A DNA stretch of 64,000 nt, from the NCBI RefSeq assembly GCF_002865645.1, contig NW_020194512.1, positions 3,823,183 through 3,887,182 on the forward strand, read 5' to 3'. Source of the DNA: Hyaloscypha bicolor E. Lineage: Eukaryota > Ascomycota > Leotiomycetes > Helotiales > Hyaloscyphaceae. The notes below the pieces were generated by a model. That model ran no database searches and was not told the origin of the DNA. It worked only from the letters and a program-made list of their open reading frames with translations. The position numbers and the translations under genes were made by a program. Below, piece after piece: positions 1 to 14,300 of this stretch; position 1 is the first letter of the stretch; every line of letters starts with the position of its first letter.

Positions 1-3000
1 AATCATATTCTTAAAAATATAAACTTTAAATCTATAAATATTTCTACCTATAAATATAATAAGATATATAAGAAAGTAGTAATATTTTATTAATATAAAA
101 AGAAGAAATATTATTTTAATATTACTAATAACCTAGATATATCTAGACTTAGATAAGAATACTTAAATATAGTAATTTATAATATAGTTCCTAAACTAGA
201 AAATAATTATTTCTTACTAGTTCCTCTTATTATACTTCCTGAAGCTACTATAGGTATAAGTAAGAAAAGAACCTAGCCTATAGCTAATTATACGAAATCT
301 ACTAAAAGTAATAAATCTAAGAGAAATAATATTAACTAGCTAGTAGGAAGTTTAGAAAAACTATTTATTACTATTATAACTTAAGAGAACCTATAGAAAT
401 AACTTAATATAGCTACTATTATAATTCGAGAGGATATTTATAGCCTACTTATATAGCCTAGCTAATTATAATAAATATAATAGTATTAATAGCCTAATAA
501 ATATAATTCGAGTTTTTAGGGAAAATATACTAGAAGTTATAATAGAAATTATAGAGAATATTATAGTAGCTATAATAGTTAAGCTAAAATAGATAAAGAG
601 TCTAAATAATTATATTTTAGAAGAAGTTAGTCTCAAGTATAATTAGAAAACATTACTTAAGTTAATATAGCCTATAGTATAAACCCAGAACCGAGAGAAC
701 GAATTTACTATAAGTACTATAATAAGAACAAGAATAATAATATTAATCTAGAATATATCTATATCTCTTAGTTCTATTACCTACTAATAAAAGAATTTAT
801 AAATTATAAATATACTTACTAATTTAATAAAAGATAATATAAAGAACTATTTAAGCCTAAATAAGAAAGTATTTCCTTTTTCCTTACTAGTAAGTACTAG
901 TAGCTTAACTAAATCGTTTCCTAAGTTCAAGGAAAAGAATTTAACTATAACTTAAATACTTAACCCAAAAATATCTAGAAATTAATAGAAGATACCTAGT
1001 TTATTAGGCAAGAAAAAGAAAAGAGAACTAGCTAACCGGGATTTATATATAGAAGTAAATAAGTTATATCTAGGGAATCTAAATAGCCGCTTTGCCTTAG
1101 AGGAAATTATATTAGAATTACTAATACTTTAGGTTCTAGAATTAATAAATAGTATTAAGATTTAGCTATAAATAGTATTTCTATTAATATTATAATAGGT
1201 TTCTTATTAAGAAGAAAAAGAAAAGAAATAGAAATAGCTAAAGAAGTTTTCTAAAAACAAGCCAGAATAAAAGAAAAGCTATCCTATATAAGAGGCCAGA
1301 AGAATACTACTTTAAGAAATAATAGATAAGAAAATAGCCTAGCTAAGAATATAAATATTAATATTTCCGGAAATAAATAAGATAAATTAGGAACCTAATA
1401 TACTCTTAATTATAATAAATATAGAATTCCTAAAGTTAATAATATTCTAATAAGACTACTAAAGAAAGTAATTGTCTTATTTCTAAAGACTTAAAAGGAA
1501 ATAAGAATACTTATTAATGCCTTAAAAACGCCAGATCTAGCTATTATATTTTAGAACTAATAAATTAAGAATAATACTTCCTATTTTACTATCTTATAAA
1601 TAGGAAATACTATTATATTAAGTATAATTAGATATATTAGGAGATCTATAGAACTAGTAGCTATGGCTTATATAATAAATAGAATATTTAAGAAATTAGA
1701 AATACTAGCTCAGGTACCTAATACTAATAGAATTATTTAATTTAAAAATAATAGTATTAATATTCGGATATTACTAGCTTATAAATATATTATATAAGTT
1801 TTATATTTCTGATTCGTATTTTGAGGACCTTAAGAGAGTATTAAATATAAAGAAATAATTAATACTAGAGCTAAAGTTAATATTTTCCCTAAAAAGATTT
1901 CCAGAAATATTAGTAAAATAGTATATAATATTATAGATTATTAAATATTTACTATTACTAGGGCAGAATTTGGATTTATAAGAATAATAAAGCTTAGAGC
2001 TAAGATTATAAATAAAGTAAAATATAAAAATATATTCTTTCTAGTTAAAGAGGCTCTAAAAATCCTATTTAATTAATTATTCTTAATAAAAATAAAAATA
2101 AATATTATATATAGGAATAATAATTTATAGAATAAAATAACTAATCCTAAAAATAACTAGAATACCTATATTATTATAATTATTCTATCTTTAAAAAATA
2201 CCAGAAAATAGAAGAAAGTAATAGTTCAAGAATACTAAGCTCCTAGAGTTAAGAAATTAAGTAATATAAAGCAGAAAATTAAAGATAAAGAGGAAAAATA
2301 AAGCCTGATATTATAACTAGTAATAATATTAGGAAAAATAAAAAAATATCGGAATTTCCTATAGATTCTTTTATTTTGGATTTAGAAGTTCAGAAAATTA
2401 ATAATATTTTTAGAGAAACTAAAGTAGAAAAGGCTCTAATTAGAGTATTATTAAGAGTAGTTCTGGAATTAATAAAAAAAGAAATAAAAAAAATATTAAG
2501 TAAAGATATTTCTAAAGAAAAAATAAAGTAATATCTCCTAATAATAAAGAAATATATTCCTAAAACTAAGAAATATTAAACTTAAGACTAGAAAGAATTC
2601 TGGAATATATAAGAGCTTAAGGAAAGTATATTAAAATACTAGATAAAAAGGTATTCTTTATATTTAACTAGAAAGAAGCTAAATAGGAAGGTTATAAATT
2701 CCGGAGATTAAATAAAAAGAGTATTAGAGAAAATAACTATAGCTCTTAAAGAAAAGAATAATAATTATAGTCTATTTCTAGTTATAGGAATATATAAAAT
2801 AAAGAATAAGAAAGTTTGACTAGTAAATACTAATAATAGAACTAGAAAAGGCCCTAGTAAATATCCGGACTAATTTAAGAGATCTAAAGCTAGAAAATAC
2901 TTATAAAAGTATATTAGGAAATATAAGAACTATTTTTTACTAAAAATATTAGCTATTTTAAGAGGTTTATAACTTATTTCGGAATATCTTAAATAATTAG

Positions 3001-6000
3001 ATATTAGTAACTAGCTCTAGAAAGAAAAACTAGCTATATTTTAAGAATTAAGAATTAATTAAGAAAATATAATTATATTTAATTAGAAAGAAATAGAAAA
3101 AGTTTATAAGAATATTAGCCTACTTATTCTAATTAAGACTATTAAATATAAAGCCTAGTAAGAAAAGAATTTCCCATATCCTAAAGCTCTTATACTAGTA
3201 ATAGTAAAAATACTATTAGAATACCTAGATTATAGAATTCTTAAGAAATATAATAGATCTTACTAAAATCTATAATTCTTAGTTATAAAGAAGGTTACTA
3301 GGACTTATAAACTAATTAATACTACTATAAAAATGAATTTAGTAATCTTATAAGATACTAACCTATTCCTATCTACTAATAAGATCTTAGAGAAATTTAC
3401 TAGATATATTTATATTTCTCTAATTAATTTTTTTTCCGGATATAATTAACTTATACTAGATACTTATAATAGAGATTTAACTATATTTATAATATCTCTA
3501 GGGCTATTAAGAATAACTATATTACTTTAGAGAATTACTAATTCTATTATATAATTTATATAAATTATTATAACTATTCTAGAGAATCTGTTTCCTAAAA
3601 TTACTATACTATTTATTAATAATATTAGAATTAAGAGACCTTATATAAACTATAATAGGTAGCTTATTTTACCTGAAATTCGGCGTTTTATATTCAAATA
3701 CTTTTAAAACCTAGATATAACCCTAGATAAAGTTAAATAAGCTAAAGCTAGTATAAGAGAAAAATTATAGTTCTATTATAATAGTATAGTTATTATTAGC
3801 TTTATTTATAGAGTATTTAGAAGAAGCCCTTTAAGTTCAGGAATTACTAAGATCTTGAAATAAAAATATTATAATAGTATAATTAAAGATAAGGCATTTA
3901 TTAAATTTATTATTTATTATTATATTTGGATTAAAGGTTTTATAATTATTACTAAACCTATTTATTACTTAATAAGAAAGAATATAATGTGGAACTAGGA
4001 TAATAAATAAAAGTAAGCTATATAAATTCTTTAGGAAAAGCTTATTATTACTTTAATACTTTATAAGTTATACTATGATTTATTAGAAGATTAGGGAATA
4101 ATTATATTAGTAATAAATACTAGCCTAGATAAATAGAGCAGAACTCTTAATTAATATAATAATAAAGAGAAAAAGAAAGTTATATAGTATAAGTCTAAAA
4201 TCTAAAATAATACTAAATAGAGATATAATATTACTAAGAGAGAATACTAAGGGCTAGTAAAGTATTTATAGAAAGTATAATTCTGGCTATATAAAGTTTA
4301 TTTTATTCTTGAACTAGATACTAATATACTTATTATATAGCTAAATAAAGTAGCTATAGATCTTTCTGGAACTCTAGTTATTTACTAGCTAATATGAATT
4401 CAACTATTTAATTTTAAAGTTAAATATATTAAAGAAACTAAATATATTATTACTAATAGATTATTAAGATATCTATAATAAGAAAGTAATACTAAAAATA
4501 ATAAAGATATTAATAAATAGTTAGTAATAGAACTTAATACTATTAGAATAGTATTTATTAGATAGAAAATTCGAATAAAGAAAGTAGTTCCGGTTTAGTT
4601 ATATAATATTATTTTAAGAAATCCGACTCCTAAAACCTTTACTAGATATTTGAATAATAATATCTAGTTACTAGAGATTAATAATTAAAGCCTTATTATA
4701 TCTAGAAGCAAATTAGTAATATTAAAAAATAATAAAATCCGGAAGTTATATAATAAAGGCTATAGCCTTTTATATATAATTTCCGGTAAAATAGTAAATA
4801 ATAATACTAACTCCTATATTTTACTTAATAATCCGACTATTTTACTAGATCTCTTAGATAATAGCTATTCCGAATAATACTAGAATATTATATAATATCT
4901 TATAATACTCTCTAGACTAGAAGAAATATCTAGGGCCAAGTTTCGAAAGTTAAATAAGAAAGCTTTAAATTATAGTATAAGAGATTAATTATTATAGAAA
5001 GTTATATCCAAAATATATTTACCTTAACTTATTATTAATAATTAAAAATAAAGGGAAATTATTATTAAAGAGCTATATAATAAGATTAGATATACTAGAA
5101 GAAAAAGCACTTTTTACTTAATAGCTAGCTATTATTACTAGAAAGATTATTATAACTATATATAGAAATATATTAATACTTATAAAATCTATTAATATAA
5201 GAATAAAAGAAAATAAAAAGAAGCTTTATATCTAATAAAAGCTATATTTCTTTTCTATTATCTTGGAATTAATATAATTAAATTATTAGACTATAAAGAA
5301 TATAACTTATTAGTTATTATTAGAGATAATTTCTCAGGATAAGTTAAAGCTAGATCTTTAAAGAACCTAACTAGTAAGAAAATTACTAAGTTTATTTAGG
5401 AAGAAATTATTTATAGATATAATTTATTTAGGTAACTTAAGATAAATAGCAGATTAGAATTTAAAGAAATAGTAATTTAGGAACTTAATAAGCTAGGAAT
5501 TAATAAAATTATTATTTTGGCTTATAATTCTAAAGGAAATAATATAATTAAAAGAAGATATTAACTAATTATTTAAGTACTTATAGTATTTATAATAGAT
5601 AAAAAGAAGCCTTAGGTAGATTTACTATTATATATTCTATTTATTAACTAAATTATTATATATAAACTAACTGGATTTGCTTTCTTTTATATAATTTATA
5701 ATAAGAAAGTAATATTATTTATAGAAATATACTTTCTAATCTAGAGAATACTTAAATAAAATAAAGTCTATAATAGAGAAGTATTTCTAAAAATATAAAT
5801 AAAGCAAATATAGATAAGAAATAAAGATATTAAAGAAGCTAGAATAAAGAAAAATAGATAATACCAAAAGAGAAAGAAATAATTTAATACTACTTACTAG
5901 ATTTATTTAAAGCCTATTTCTAAAAAGAATCTAGTTCTTATATATAATATTAAATTAATAAATTAAAATAAGTTAAGAAATATAAAGCTACTATATTACT

Positions 6001-6600
6001 AGCTTGGCCTATATAAAGTAAGATATATAAATTAACTAAAAGAATACTATATACTAGAAGAACTTAATAATATTATATTCTAAAGAATATATACTAGGAA
6101 TTAACTTAAGTAATTTATTAAAAGAAATAAATTCTAGTATTTCCCTAAAAATAAAGTTAATAATAAGTATATACCTATAAATAAATATTTCAAAATAAAT
6201 ATAGAACTAGAAAAAGAAGTAGTTATAGAATACTATAAGTAAAATAATACTTAGGAGATTAAGAAAGCTACTAGTATTATTATATATATTCTAGAGTTAC
6301 CGAAATTAGAGAAAGTAAAATATATCTTTTTTATAGAAAATTAGGAAGAAATATCTAATAATAGAAGCTTTTCTTAACCTAAAGTAAAGCTTATTATATT
6401 TAATTTCTTATATATCTTATATTTTTTCTTTCTAACTAATATTTATAATTTTTAGAGAATATTATTATTAGATTATTATTCTGGAAATTAAATAAGCTTT
6501 ACTATTACTTATTTCTTACTATTATCTAATTACTATTATTAGATAGTATTCTTAATATATGAAATTCTATTACTAAATCTTGGGAATTAAATATAAAGAA
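1..6600 (+). mobile_element. RIP-degraded Ty3/gypsy LTR retrotransposon, left end outside window
   Basis: The + strand reads, through many TAG/TAA stops, as gag followed by pol in Ty3/gypsy order: gag-like sequence in the first 1 kb, reverse transcriptase near 3,270-3,700, RNase H near 4,050-4,480 and integrase near 5,080-5,770. Composition is strongly AT-rich and TpA-rich. The 5' LTR is beyond the window edge and I could not define the 3' LTR; the element runs up to the inverted-repeat arm that begins near 6,623. No usable open frame remains. Boundaries on the right are approximate. Confidence 0.8.
3270..5770 (+). pseudogene. Ty3/gypsy pol remnant (RT, RNase H, integrase), inactive
   Basis: Reading TAG/TAA as former Gln codons, the + strand gives an RT stretch near 3,270-3,560 with the pattern of lysine-rich start, 'INTTIKMN', 'FSGYNQL' and 'LDTYNRDLT'. 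RNase H-like sequence follows near 4,050-4,480. Integrase is clear near 5,080-5,770: a zinc-binding-like segment, then 'GINIIKLL', 'FSGQVKARSLKNLT', and 'GINKIIILAYNSKGNNIIK'. In the integrase core the usual Asp, Asp and Glu positions read Asn, Asn and Lys, all explained by G to A changes. The enzyme would be dead even without the stops. Family assignment is by pattern recognition, not alignment. Confidence 0.75.
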
Positions 6601-6622
6601 TTTCTTTTAGTATAAAAATAAA

Positions 6623-9600
6623 TAGGGAATTAAGAGATTATCTTATAAACTCTTAATTCCGAACTATAGTAATAAATAGTAACTATATTTGAAATTGGGA
6701 AAAGAAGAAAAAAAGAAAAAAAATCTTTTATATATGTTTTACTAAACTAGAAACCTTTTAAAGGCTTTACTTGACTTTTTAACTAGCTATTCTCGTGGCT
6801 TATACTAGTCTAAAGCTCGATTATAATATCTATAAATCTCGATTTTAACTTGAATTACTATTATAAGTTTCCTTATAATACCCAAATAAACTTTCTAATT
6901 AGAAGTTATATATAGACGAAATAGCTAAACTAGAAGTCCTATAAAAAAAAAGAGAAAAACCTTATTAAACCTAATAGTTATTTCCGAAAGTACTTAATAA
7001 TATGTGATTCTAGAAATCTATTAGATATTAAATAAACTAGATCTATCTATTTAAAGCCTATCTTATATTAGAAAACCCACTTCCTTTTTAATATAACTAT
7101 AGCTATTCTTAAAACTTATACTAAGGCTTAATTAGTATATTATGTATTTCTATTTCTATATAAAAAGAACTTCTCTTATATAAAATTCATTCCCTAATTA
7201 AAATACTATTTTATTACCGGGAACTAATTACTCTTTTAAAAAGCTAGTATAATTTACTAATTCTTGCTATTAATCTATTTCTTACTATTAAATATTATTT
7301 AAATAATTCCTATATCCTTAATACTAATTTGAAATACCTAATCTTTCTATATTTTATATTAATTTTAATATTAACTATTCTAAACTTAATAATAATACTA
7401 TAAACCCTATTTATACTATTTTATAGTTCTCTTTTCTATATACTCTAATATCTTTAATATTACCTTTATTAATATAAATATTACTTTAAAGTCCCAAATA
7501 ACTAAATAGTTTTATACTATTTAAAGTTAATTCTAATAAATACTAAATAAATATAATTAGCTTTTAGAAGAAATATAAATTAGTTTCAGAAGAAGTAATA
7601 CCTTATTCTAAGTTATTTCTTAATCCTATTATTCTAACTCTTTTTCTATTAATACTTATTTTATGTTTTCTCTAATATTTTTAGTATATTTATATACTTT
7701 ATCTTTTATATATTTCTTATATTATTTCTTTTCTTTTATACTATTATTTGAATTAATAAGAATATTTCTAAATAAATAAGAAGTTAGGATATACCTATAT
7801 TATAAATTTTTTATTATTTCCTTCTATATTCTAATACTTTAGATATTACTATTATATTTATATTTCTATTATATTACTTTTTTATTTCCCTATTATTACT
7901 ATTTAATTTAATCTATCTTAATTATTTTCTTAATTATATTTCCTTAGATATATATATTTGTATTCTTTTCTATAATAAAAGCCTAACTCTATATTTTATT
8001 TTCTATAATTATTCCTAATTTGTAATTATATTATTTTAAATATACCTAATTATTATATCTACTTTTCCTATTATATATATTACTATTTTAGCTTTATTTT
8101 CTTACTAGAAAAAAAGAAAAACTCAAATATATATAATATATTTATGTAATTTAAAACTATTCTAATTTAATCTTTATTTTAGAATATATTTAAAAGAAAT
8201 TCTTATAATCTCGAGAACCTTTAACTTTATAACTTATAACTATTATACTAATAATATCTTTATAACCTATTAAGAATAATAAAATAGCCAAAAAATAGAT
8301 TCCTTAAGTTAGTAAAGTATAATAGCTAGTTCTTATAAGCTATAGTATTATTAAAAGCCTATAGATTAATAGTATTAAAGTTTAGAGTATTAAAGGAGCT
8401 TAAGTAATTATAGAAGGCCTATAAATATTAGAAAAGATAGCTATAATTACCGAATTTAATATAAATATTCTAGATAAGCTAAATAGTATATATAATAAGC
8501 TCTTAAAATAGAAAACCTTTATTAGAGATAGAACTAGACTGGGATTAACTAAGGAAAAGCTAAAGAACTACTAAGCTAATAATAGGAAATTCGAGAATAT
8601 TATTAAAAGCATTTCTAAAAGCAAATAAGAGAAGCTTAATAAGATTAAGACTATAATAAACGGTTTTAATACTAAGAGTCAGAATAGAATTATATTATAT
8701 AATAAAGCTTTTAGCTAATATATTAATAATATCTATAATAATCTTAATAAGAATATTTATAAGAAGGTATACTTTCTTTTTAAAATAAAAGCTTTAGTAT
8801 ATAAAGCTATTTAGTTAATTAATAAAGCTACTTTAGGATATATTAAGGATAAGAAATATTAGAATACTAGTATATTTACTAAATTAGATATTACTAAAGT
8901 ACTTAAGTATACTAAAACTATTTCGGAATATAGAGAATTAGAGTTTAAGCTATTATTAGCTAATAACCTCAAAGCTAGATAATATATCTTTAATACTTCC
9001 GGAATCCTAATTAAGGAAGTTTATAGTAATAAGCCTTTTCCTGCTTTCCGAGATAAGCCTAAAAAATAGGCTCCTATTATAATTTCAGCTTTAACTTAAC
9101 CGGATCTGGCTAAGAAAAATAGAGCTAATTCGGTAGAGCCGAATAAGAAAACTACTAGTAAAGCTAGCGGAACTAGTATAACTAGATAAGAAGAACCTAG
9201 TAAGAATAGAAAATAAGCTAAGCTTAAGACTCCTAATAAATAGCAGAGATCTGAGTACTAGACTAAGTATAAGGTTAGTAAACTAGAAGAAAGCAAGAAG
9301 AAATCCTCTATTCTAAAGGAAAAGATACTATCTAAGAAGACTTCTATAACTATATCTAGAACCAAGAAGTAAAAAACTAAGAGTATTAAGTCCGGAAAAC
9401 TTAATAAAGGCATCTAATATACCTATAAGATACTAGCTAAATAGAAGTTAATACTTACTTAATAAGATAAGTATATTTTTAAAGAGATATATAGTAGTAT
9501 TATAGGACCTATCTATAAGTAAGAATACTATAGAATTAATAATAGATTCCTTAAAGCTTCCTATATAATATATATTTAGTAATTTACTAATATTTTCTCT

Positions 9601-11335
9601 ATTAATATATAAGAGATTAAGAATACTCTAAAGCTAGTTATTAAGATTTATAAAGTTACTAAAGGCAAGAAGTATATTTCTATTACTTAGGTAAATAAGA
9701 AAATACGAGATTTCTTCTTTAAAAATCAGGAAATTAAGAAATATAAATATAAGTACTATATTTCTAATTAATTCCGCCCTAATCTATAGCTCTAATTCAA
9801 TATTATAGTCTCTATTCCTGAATCTAGTACTACTAATCTAGGTACTAATAGCCATATTTATAAGAAGAATTACCTAAAGTAGATTAAGAAGCTTAATATT
9901 CGAGAGCTCTTAATAAAAGAAATAGAGATATTATAGTTCTACTTCCAAAAAAATAATATATTAATATATAGAGATCTTAGTAATAGCTATTTTACCTTAG
10001 CCTCTTAATTTTTAATAGTAAATCTATTAATATAGCTCGGATTTCATAAGATATTAAGTAAGTATCCTATTTACCTAGTTATTTACTCTTAGCTAGTATA
10101 ATACTTTATTTCTGGAAATATTAATTATAATTAGTATAAAGGTAATACTAAAGATCTAGCTATTACTAAAGCTTTAAATAGCGAATTCTACTTTAGTAAA
10201 AAGTATTAGAATATTAATTATATTTTCCTTATAGACTATAAGAAGACTATTACCTTTAGTAAGAAGTTCTTTAAAGACATTAATTACTTCTTTATTTCTA
10301 ATAAATTTAAGCCGGAAATAGCTAAGGAAATAGGCAAGTATTTACTAAAGGTAATAGAAGAAAAGATTCCGAGTATAGTCTATTTAACTAGATAAATAAA
10401 TGCCTTTAGCTAAATAATTTATAAGTCTAAAATTATAGGAAAGTATTAATTCTCAAATAATATATAAGTTAAAAAATAGCTTAATAATAATTTGCTATTT
10501 AATAGGCCTTTTACTATAGTTCCTATAAGTCTAGTTACTATTAAGGATAAAATATATAAAAATAGAGTCTCCTATAAAGTTATTAAAGCCTTTTATTTAG
10601 AGCTTTCTCCTCTTATTAAAGGTTAATTCAAGAATACTATAAATAATACGAAATTCGAAAAAGCTATTTATTTAGAGTATATTAGTATGATTTATAATAT
10701 AATTCGCTATAATAAGCCTCTTTAATACCCTATAGTAAAGGCAGAAATTAAGTAATAATTAAAGGCAAATACTAATTAATATAAAGAACTATATTAGATT
10801 TAATATAAGAATATAGCTAAGCGGGTTCGGATTACTTTTAAGCAAGTTCGGAAGTATGAAATAAGACTATTTAAGGGTAATAAGTCTTATTTTAGATATA
10901 TAAAAAAGAAATTAGATTAACTAATAAAGGAGAATCCTAAATATTTTATTATTTCGGATTCTAAGTAGGATTTTTCTATTATTTTTGGTATTTAGGGAAT
11001 AAGTACAAATAAATAGGGGGTCGGATATAGTATAGCAGATTATACTTATTAAAAATTATATTATTTTGGCGGTTTTAAGGTTTAGGTTATATAGTAAAGG
11101 CCATGGCCTTTTATATATGACTTGTGGAAATCACATAAGAAAGCTGGTTTTTTTATAGACTTAGAGAAGAATTCTTTATAAATATTTAATTAATTTGAGC
11201 TTTTATATACTATATACTATTTGTACTTTATTATTTATGCTTTTAATTTATTATTTTACTATTAAGTTACGTTTTATACTCTAGTATACTTTATATAGGT
11301 TTTTGTCTTATTATAGTTTCCCTCTTATATTATTT
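6623..11335 (+). mobile_element. Unclassified 4.7-kb element, left copy of a large inverted pair
   Basis: This block is repeated in reverse complement at 58,725-63,447. Matching landmarks include the outer edge (AT-rich start near 6,623 against 63,447), the centre (8,820-8,960 against 61,130-61,270) and the inner edge with a 'tttccctc' motif near 11,328 against 58,728. Sequence differences between the copies are mostly C/T and G/A, as expected after RIP. One decayed ORF occupies 8,284-11,193. I see no LTR pair, no long terminal inverted repeat and no recognisable transposase motif, so the class is unknown. The first 35 bases (6,627-6,662) can form a hairpin. The non-coding leader of about 1.65 kb before the ORF is unusually long. 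Confidence 0.7.
8284..11193 (+). pseudogene. Decayed single ORF (about 970 codons) of the unclassified element
   Basis: With TAG/TAA read as Gln, one frame appears continuous for about 970 codons. The start is ATA here but ATG in the inverted copy (61,788), consistent with a G to A hit. Visible features: a Lys/Ser/Thr-rich stretch around codons 290-390, then a more ordered C-terminal half that contains a Phe-Lys-rich segment near 10,250-10,330 and ends soon after a 'KNPKYFIIPDSK' stretch and a 'PWPF' motif. I do not recognise a reverse transcriptase, DDE, tyrosine recombinase or helicase motif. It could be a gag-like or element-specific protein. Function is not assigned. Confidence 0.45.
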
Positions 11336-14300
11336 AGCTTATTAAGAAAAGAGCTTCTTAGTAATTATAAAGTACTCTAAGATATAATAATTAGAATAGA
11401 CCTTAAAAAAAGTATCCTAAAAGCCCTTTAGCTTAGTTCTTTATTTCTCTAGTACTTGTATTATAATAAGTATTTCCTTATTATATATATTATAATTAAG
11501 TTTTATTAGAAATATAGTTTTAGAAAAATAGACTATAAGATACTAAAGGCTTATTTCTAGGTCTTATTAAGAAAGTAGGCTAGTAATTACTTCTTTAGAT
11601 ATATTTATTTCTATTATTATAAGTAAATCTAAATTATAGTATTATAGAACTAGAATAGAAATTATAGCTTTTTTTAGATAAATAAAAGCCTCTTAATATT
11701 ACTCGGATTACTTAAAAGAAATCCTCTTTTTTATAAATAAAATAAGAAATCTAGTAATCTATCTATATTCTCTAATAAAATATTTATAAAAGTTATAGAA
11801 GCCGAAAAAGAACTATATATCCTTAATTATCTTTAGGAATTACTAGTTATATATTACTTTAACTTTATTAGAATTTATTTTAATACTAGATATAGAAATA
11901 ATAAAGCCCAAGTACTTTATATATATAACTTTAAATTCTAATTTCTTAATATTTATTTAGAGGCTAGTAAAATATAAATAATCTAGTATTTTTTATATAT
12001 ATTTTTCGTACTTTACTAGGTCCTCTAAGTAAATAAGAATATTATTAAAATATATTATATAAAAGTTATCTAGATATTTAAAAAATATATTATTTATATA
12101 ATATTAATATATAGCCGGGCTATTTATAAGGCTTTCCCAAAGAATATTATATTTATATACTTTATAATAGATATGAAATATTATTAGCTTCTAAGAGTTC
12201 GGGTCTATAGCTATATAATAGAAAGCTTAGTAAATATCTAATTTAGTATAGATCTTAGTCTTAAATAATTAACTTAAAGTCTTATTAATAAGGGAAAAGA
12301 AATATTAATTCTTTCGGGTAATATTATTTAAGTAATAGAAATTAATATAGAAATATAAACCTCTATTTACTTTTTTTATAAAAAGAACTAATAAAATAAA
12401 AAGAGCCTAACTAGCTTTAATAAAGCTCTTAGCCAGATTATTTTTCAAGAAATACTTGATTTCTAGAAGCTCTTAAATAAACTACTACTAAAGGAATTAA
12501 TATCTAATACTTTTGGTTCTCTTTAGGCCTTTAATCTAAATCTTATAATTATATAGTTTATAGGAAAGAAGAATATTAGATTTCTTCTTAAAGAAAACGG
12601 AAATATATTTCTTAAATTCCGGAGGTAATATTCTTTATAATTACTAAAGCTTTATTTCTCCCGGTTATTAATTCTCTAGGCCAGAGATAGCTTCTTTTTT
12701 CCGAGCTTTAAACTTCTTATTAATCTTATAAATAGAAATTTAATTAATAATATTATTTTCTCTTTTAGTTATATAATTAAATACTATAGAGATAAAAATA
12801 GCTAGGTCTAATATTTACTCTTTATTAAGGACCTCTTCGTACTTTTTTGGCTTTTACTTAGATATTATATCTTAATTAGGCTATAGAAGCTTCTTTTTTA
12901 TAGTCTTATATAATTTCCTCTAATTAGTTTAAAAGAAAAAAGATTACTTTAGAATAAAAGATTTCTAGAAATAGCTTATAATAAAATCTTATTAATTAGT
13001 ATTCTTTTAATACTTTTTATTAGATTATTTCTCTAGCTATTATTATAAAATACTAATAATATAACCGAATTATATAGATTTAGGCTTATTCTTTAGCTAT
13101 ATAAGCCTATATTTTTTATTATTAACTAGAATATTAATATATATTACCTATTTTCTACTAAGAATAATATTATAATTTCTAAGATTTAGAATAATTATAG
13201 GTATATTAATACTTTATTTATTAATTAGAAGTAAAACTTCTATATATTTTTTAGTAAACTTAGCTAGCTTTCTATTAAAACCACATATAATATAGGATAA
13301 GAAAAGGAGTTATAATTCTATTTCTAAGAATTACTTTATAAGCTAAATAAGCTTTATATTAATAAAAGTATAACTATTAGCTCTAGTATTAATAAGGAAA
13401 GAAAACTTAATTCCTAATTTATTTATACTAATAATATAAGATATTATAAAAGTATTCTTTTCTATTAGATAAGTCAAGTTAATCTCTATTAAATCTATAT
13501 TATAAGCCCCTAAAATAAAGACTTTCTTTAAGAGTACTTGTTTCCCGATTTTATATTATAATTAGAGCTCGAATTCTTTAAATACTTTACTAGAATAATA
13601 TATTCCGGTAAAATAGAAACTAAATCCGGCTTAATTCTAGAAAGAATTATTTTAGTTTCCTTATTATATAAAACCGGATAATATCTAATATAGTAGCCGA
13701 ACTTATTATAGTTATAGTACTTAATAGTTAAGAGATTCTCGGTCTTTATAAGATATTACTTATATTTATAAGAAAGTATATACTTAATAAAAGTAATTAA
13801 TATAGGCTTTTTAGGCTCTTTCTTAGGAATATATTTCTTAGGAATATATAAGAATATAGTACTAGAAGTAAACTTGGCTAGAATAGCTCTTATTTTTTTA
13901 TATTTCTTAGTTTTCTTATATATAGCCTTAATTTACTAATTATTAGTAATATAGTACTAAATAAAATAAGTAGTATTAATAGAAGAATTATTATAATATA
14001 TATATACTAATTCCTGGAGCTTTAGTAAAAGCTTCTTATTTAGTTTATATTTAATATCTTAAAGACTAATATTGCCTTTTATAAATAATTATAAGAAGAA
14101 AATATAAAACTTCTAAAATACTTAACTAGAGTATATTTAAAGCTTATTAAAGTTATAGTAAGTATTCTATATCTTATTAGAATTAGAATATAGCTTCTTT
14201 AAGTAAGAATAGAGCTCTGAGAGCTAATAGTACTAATTTGAATTATTTTTATTTATATAAGAATTAGTTAGGGCAAGAGGATTACTAGTAAGTTTATTAG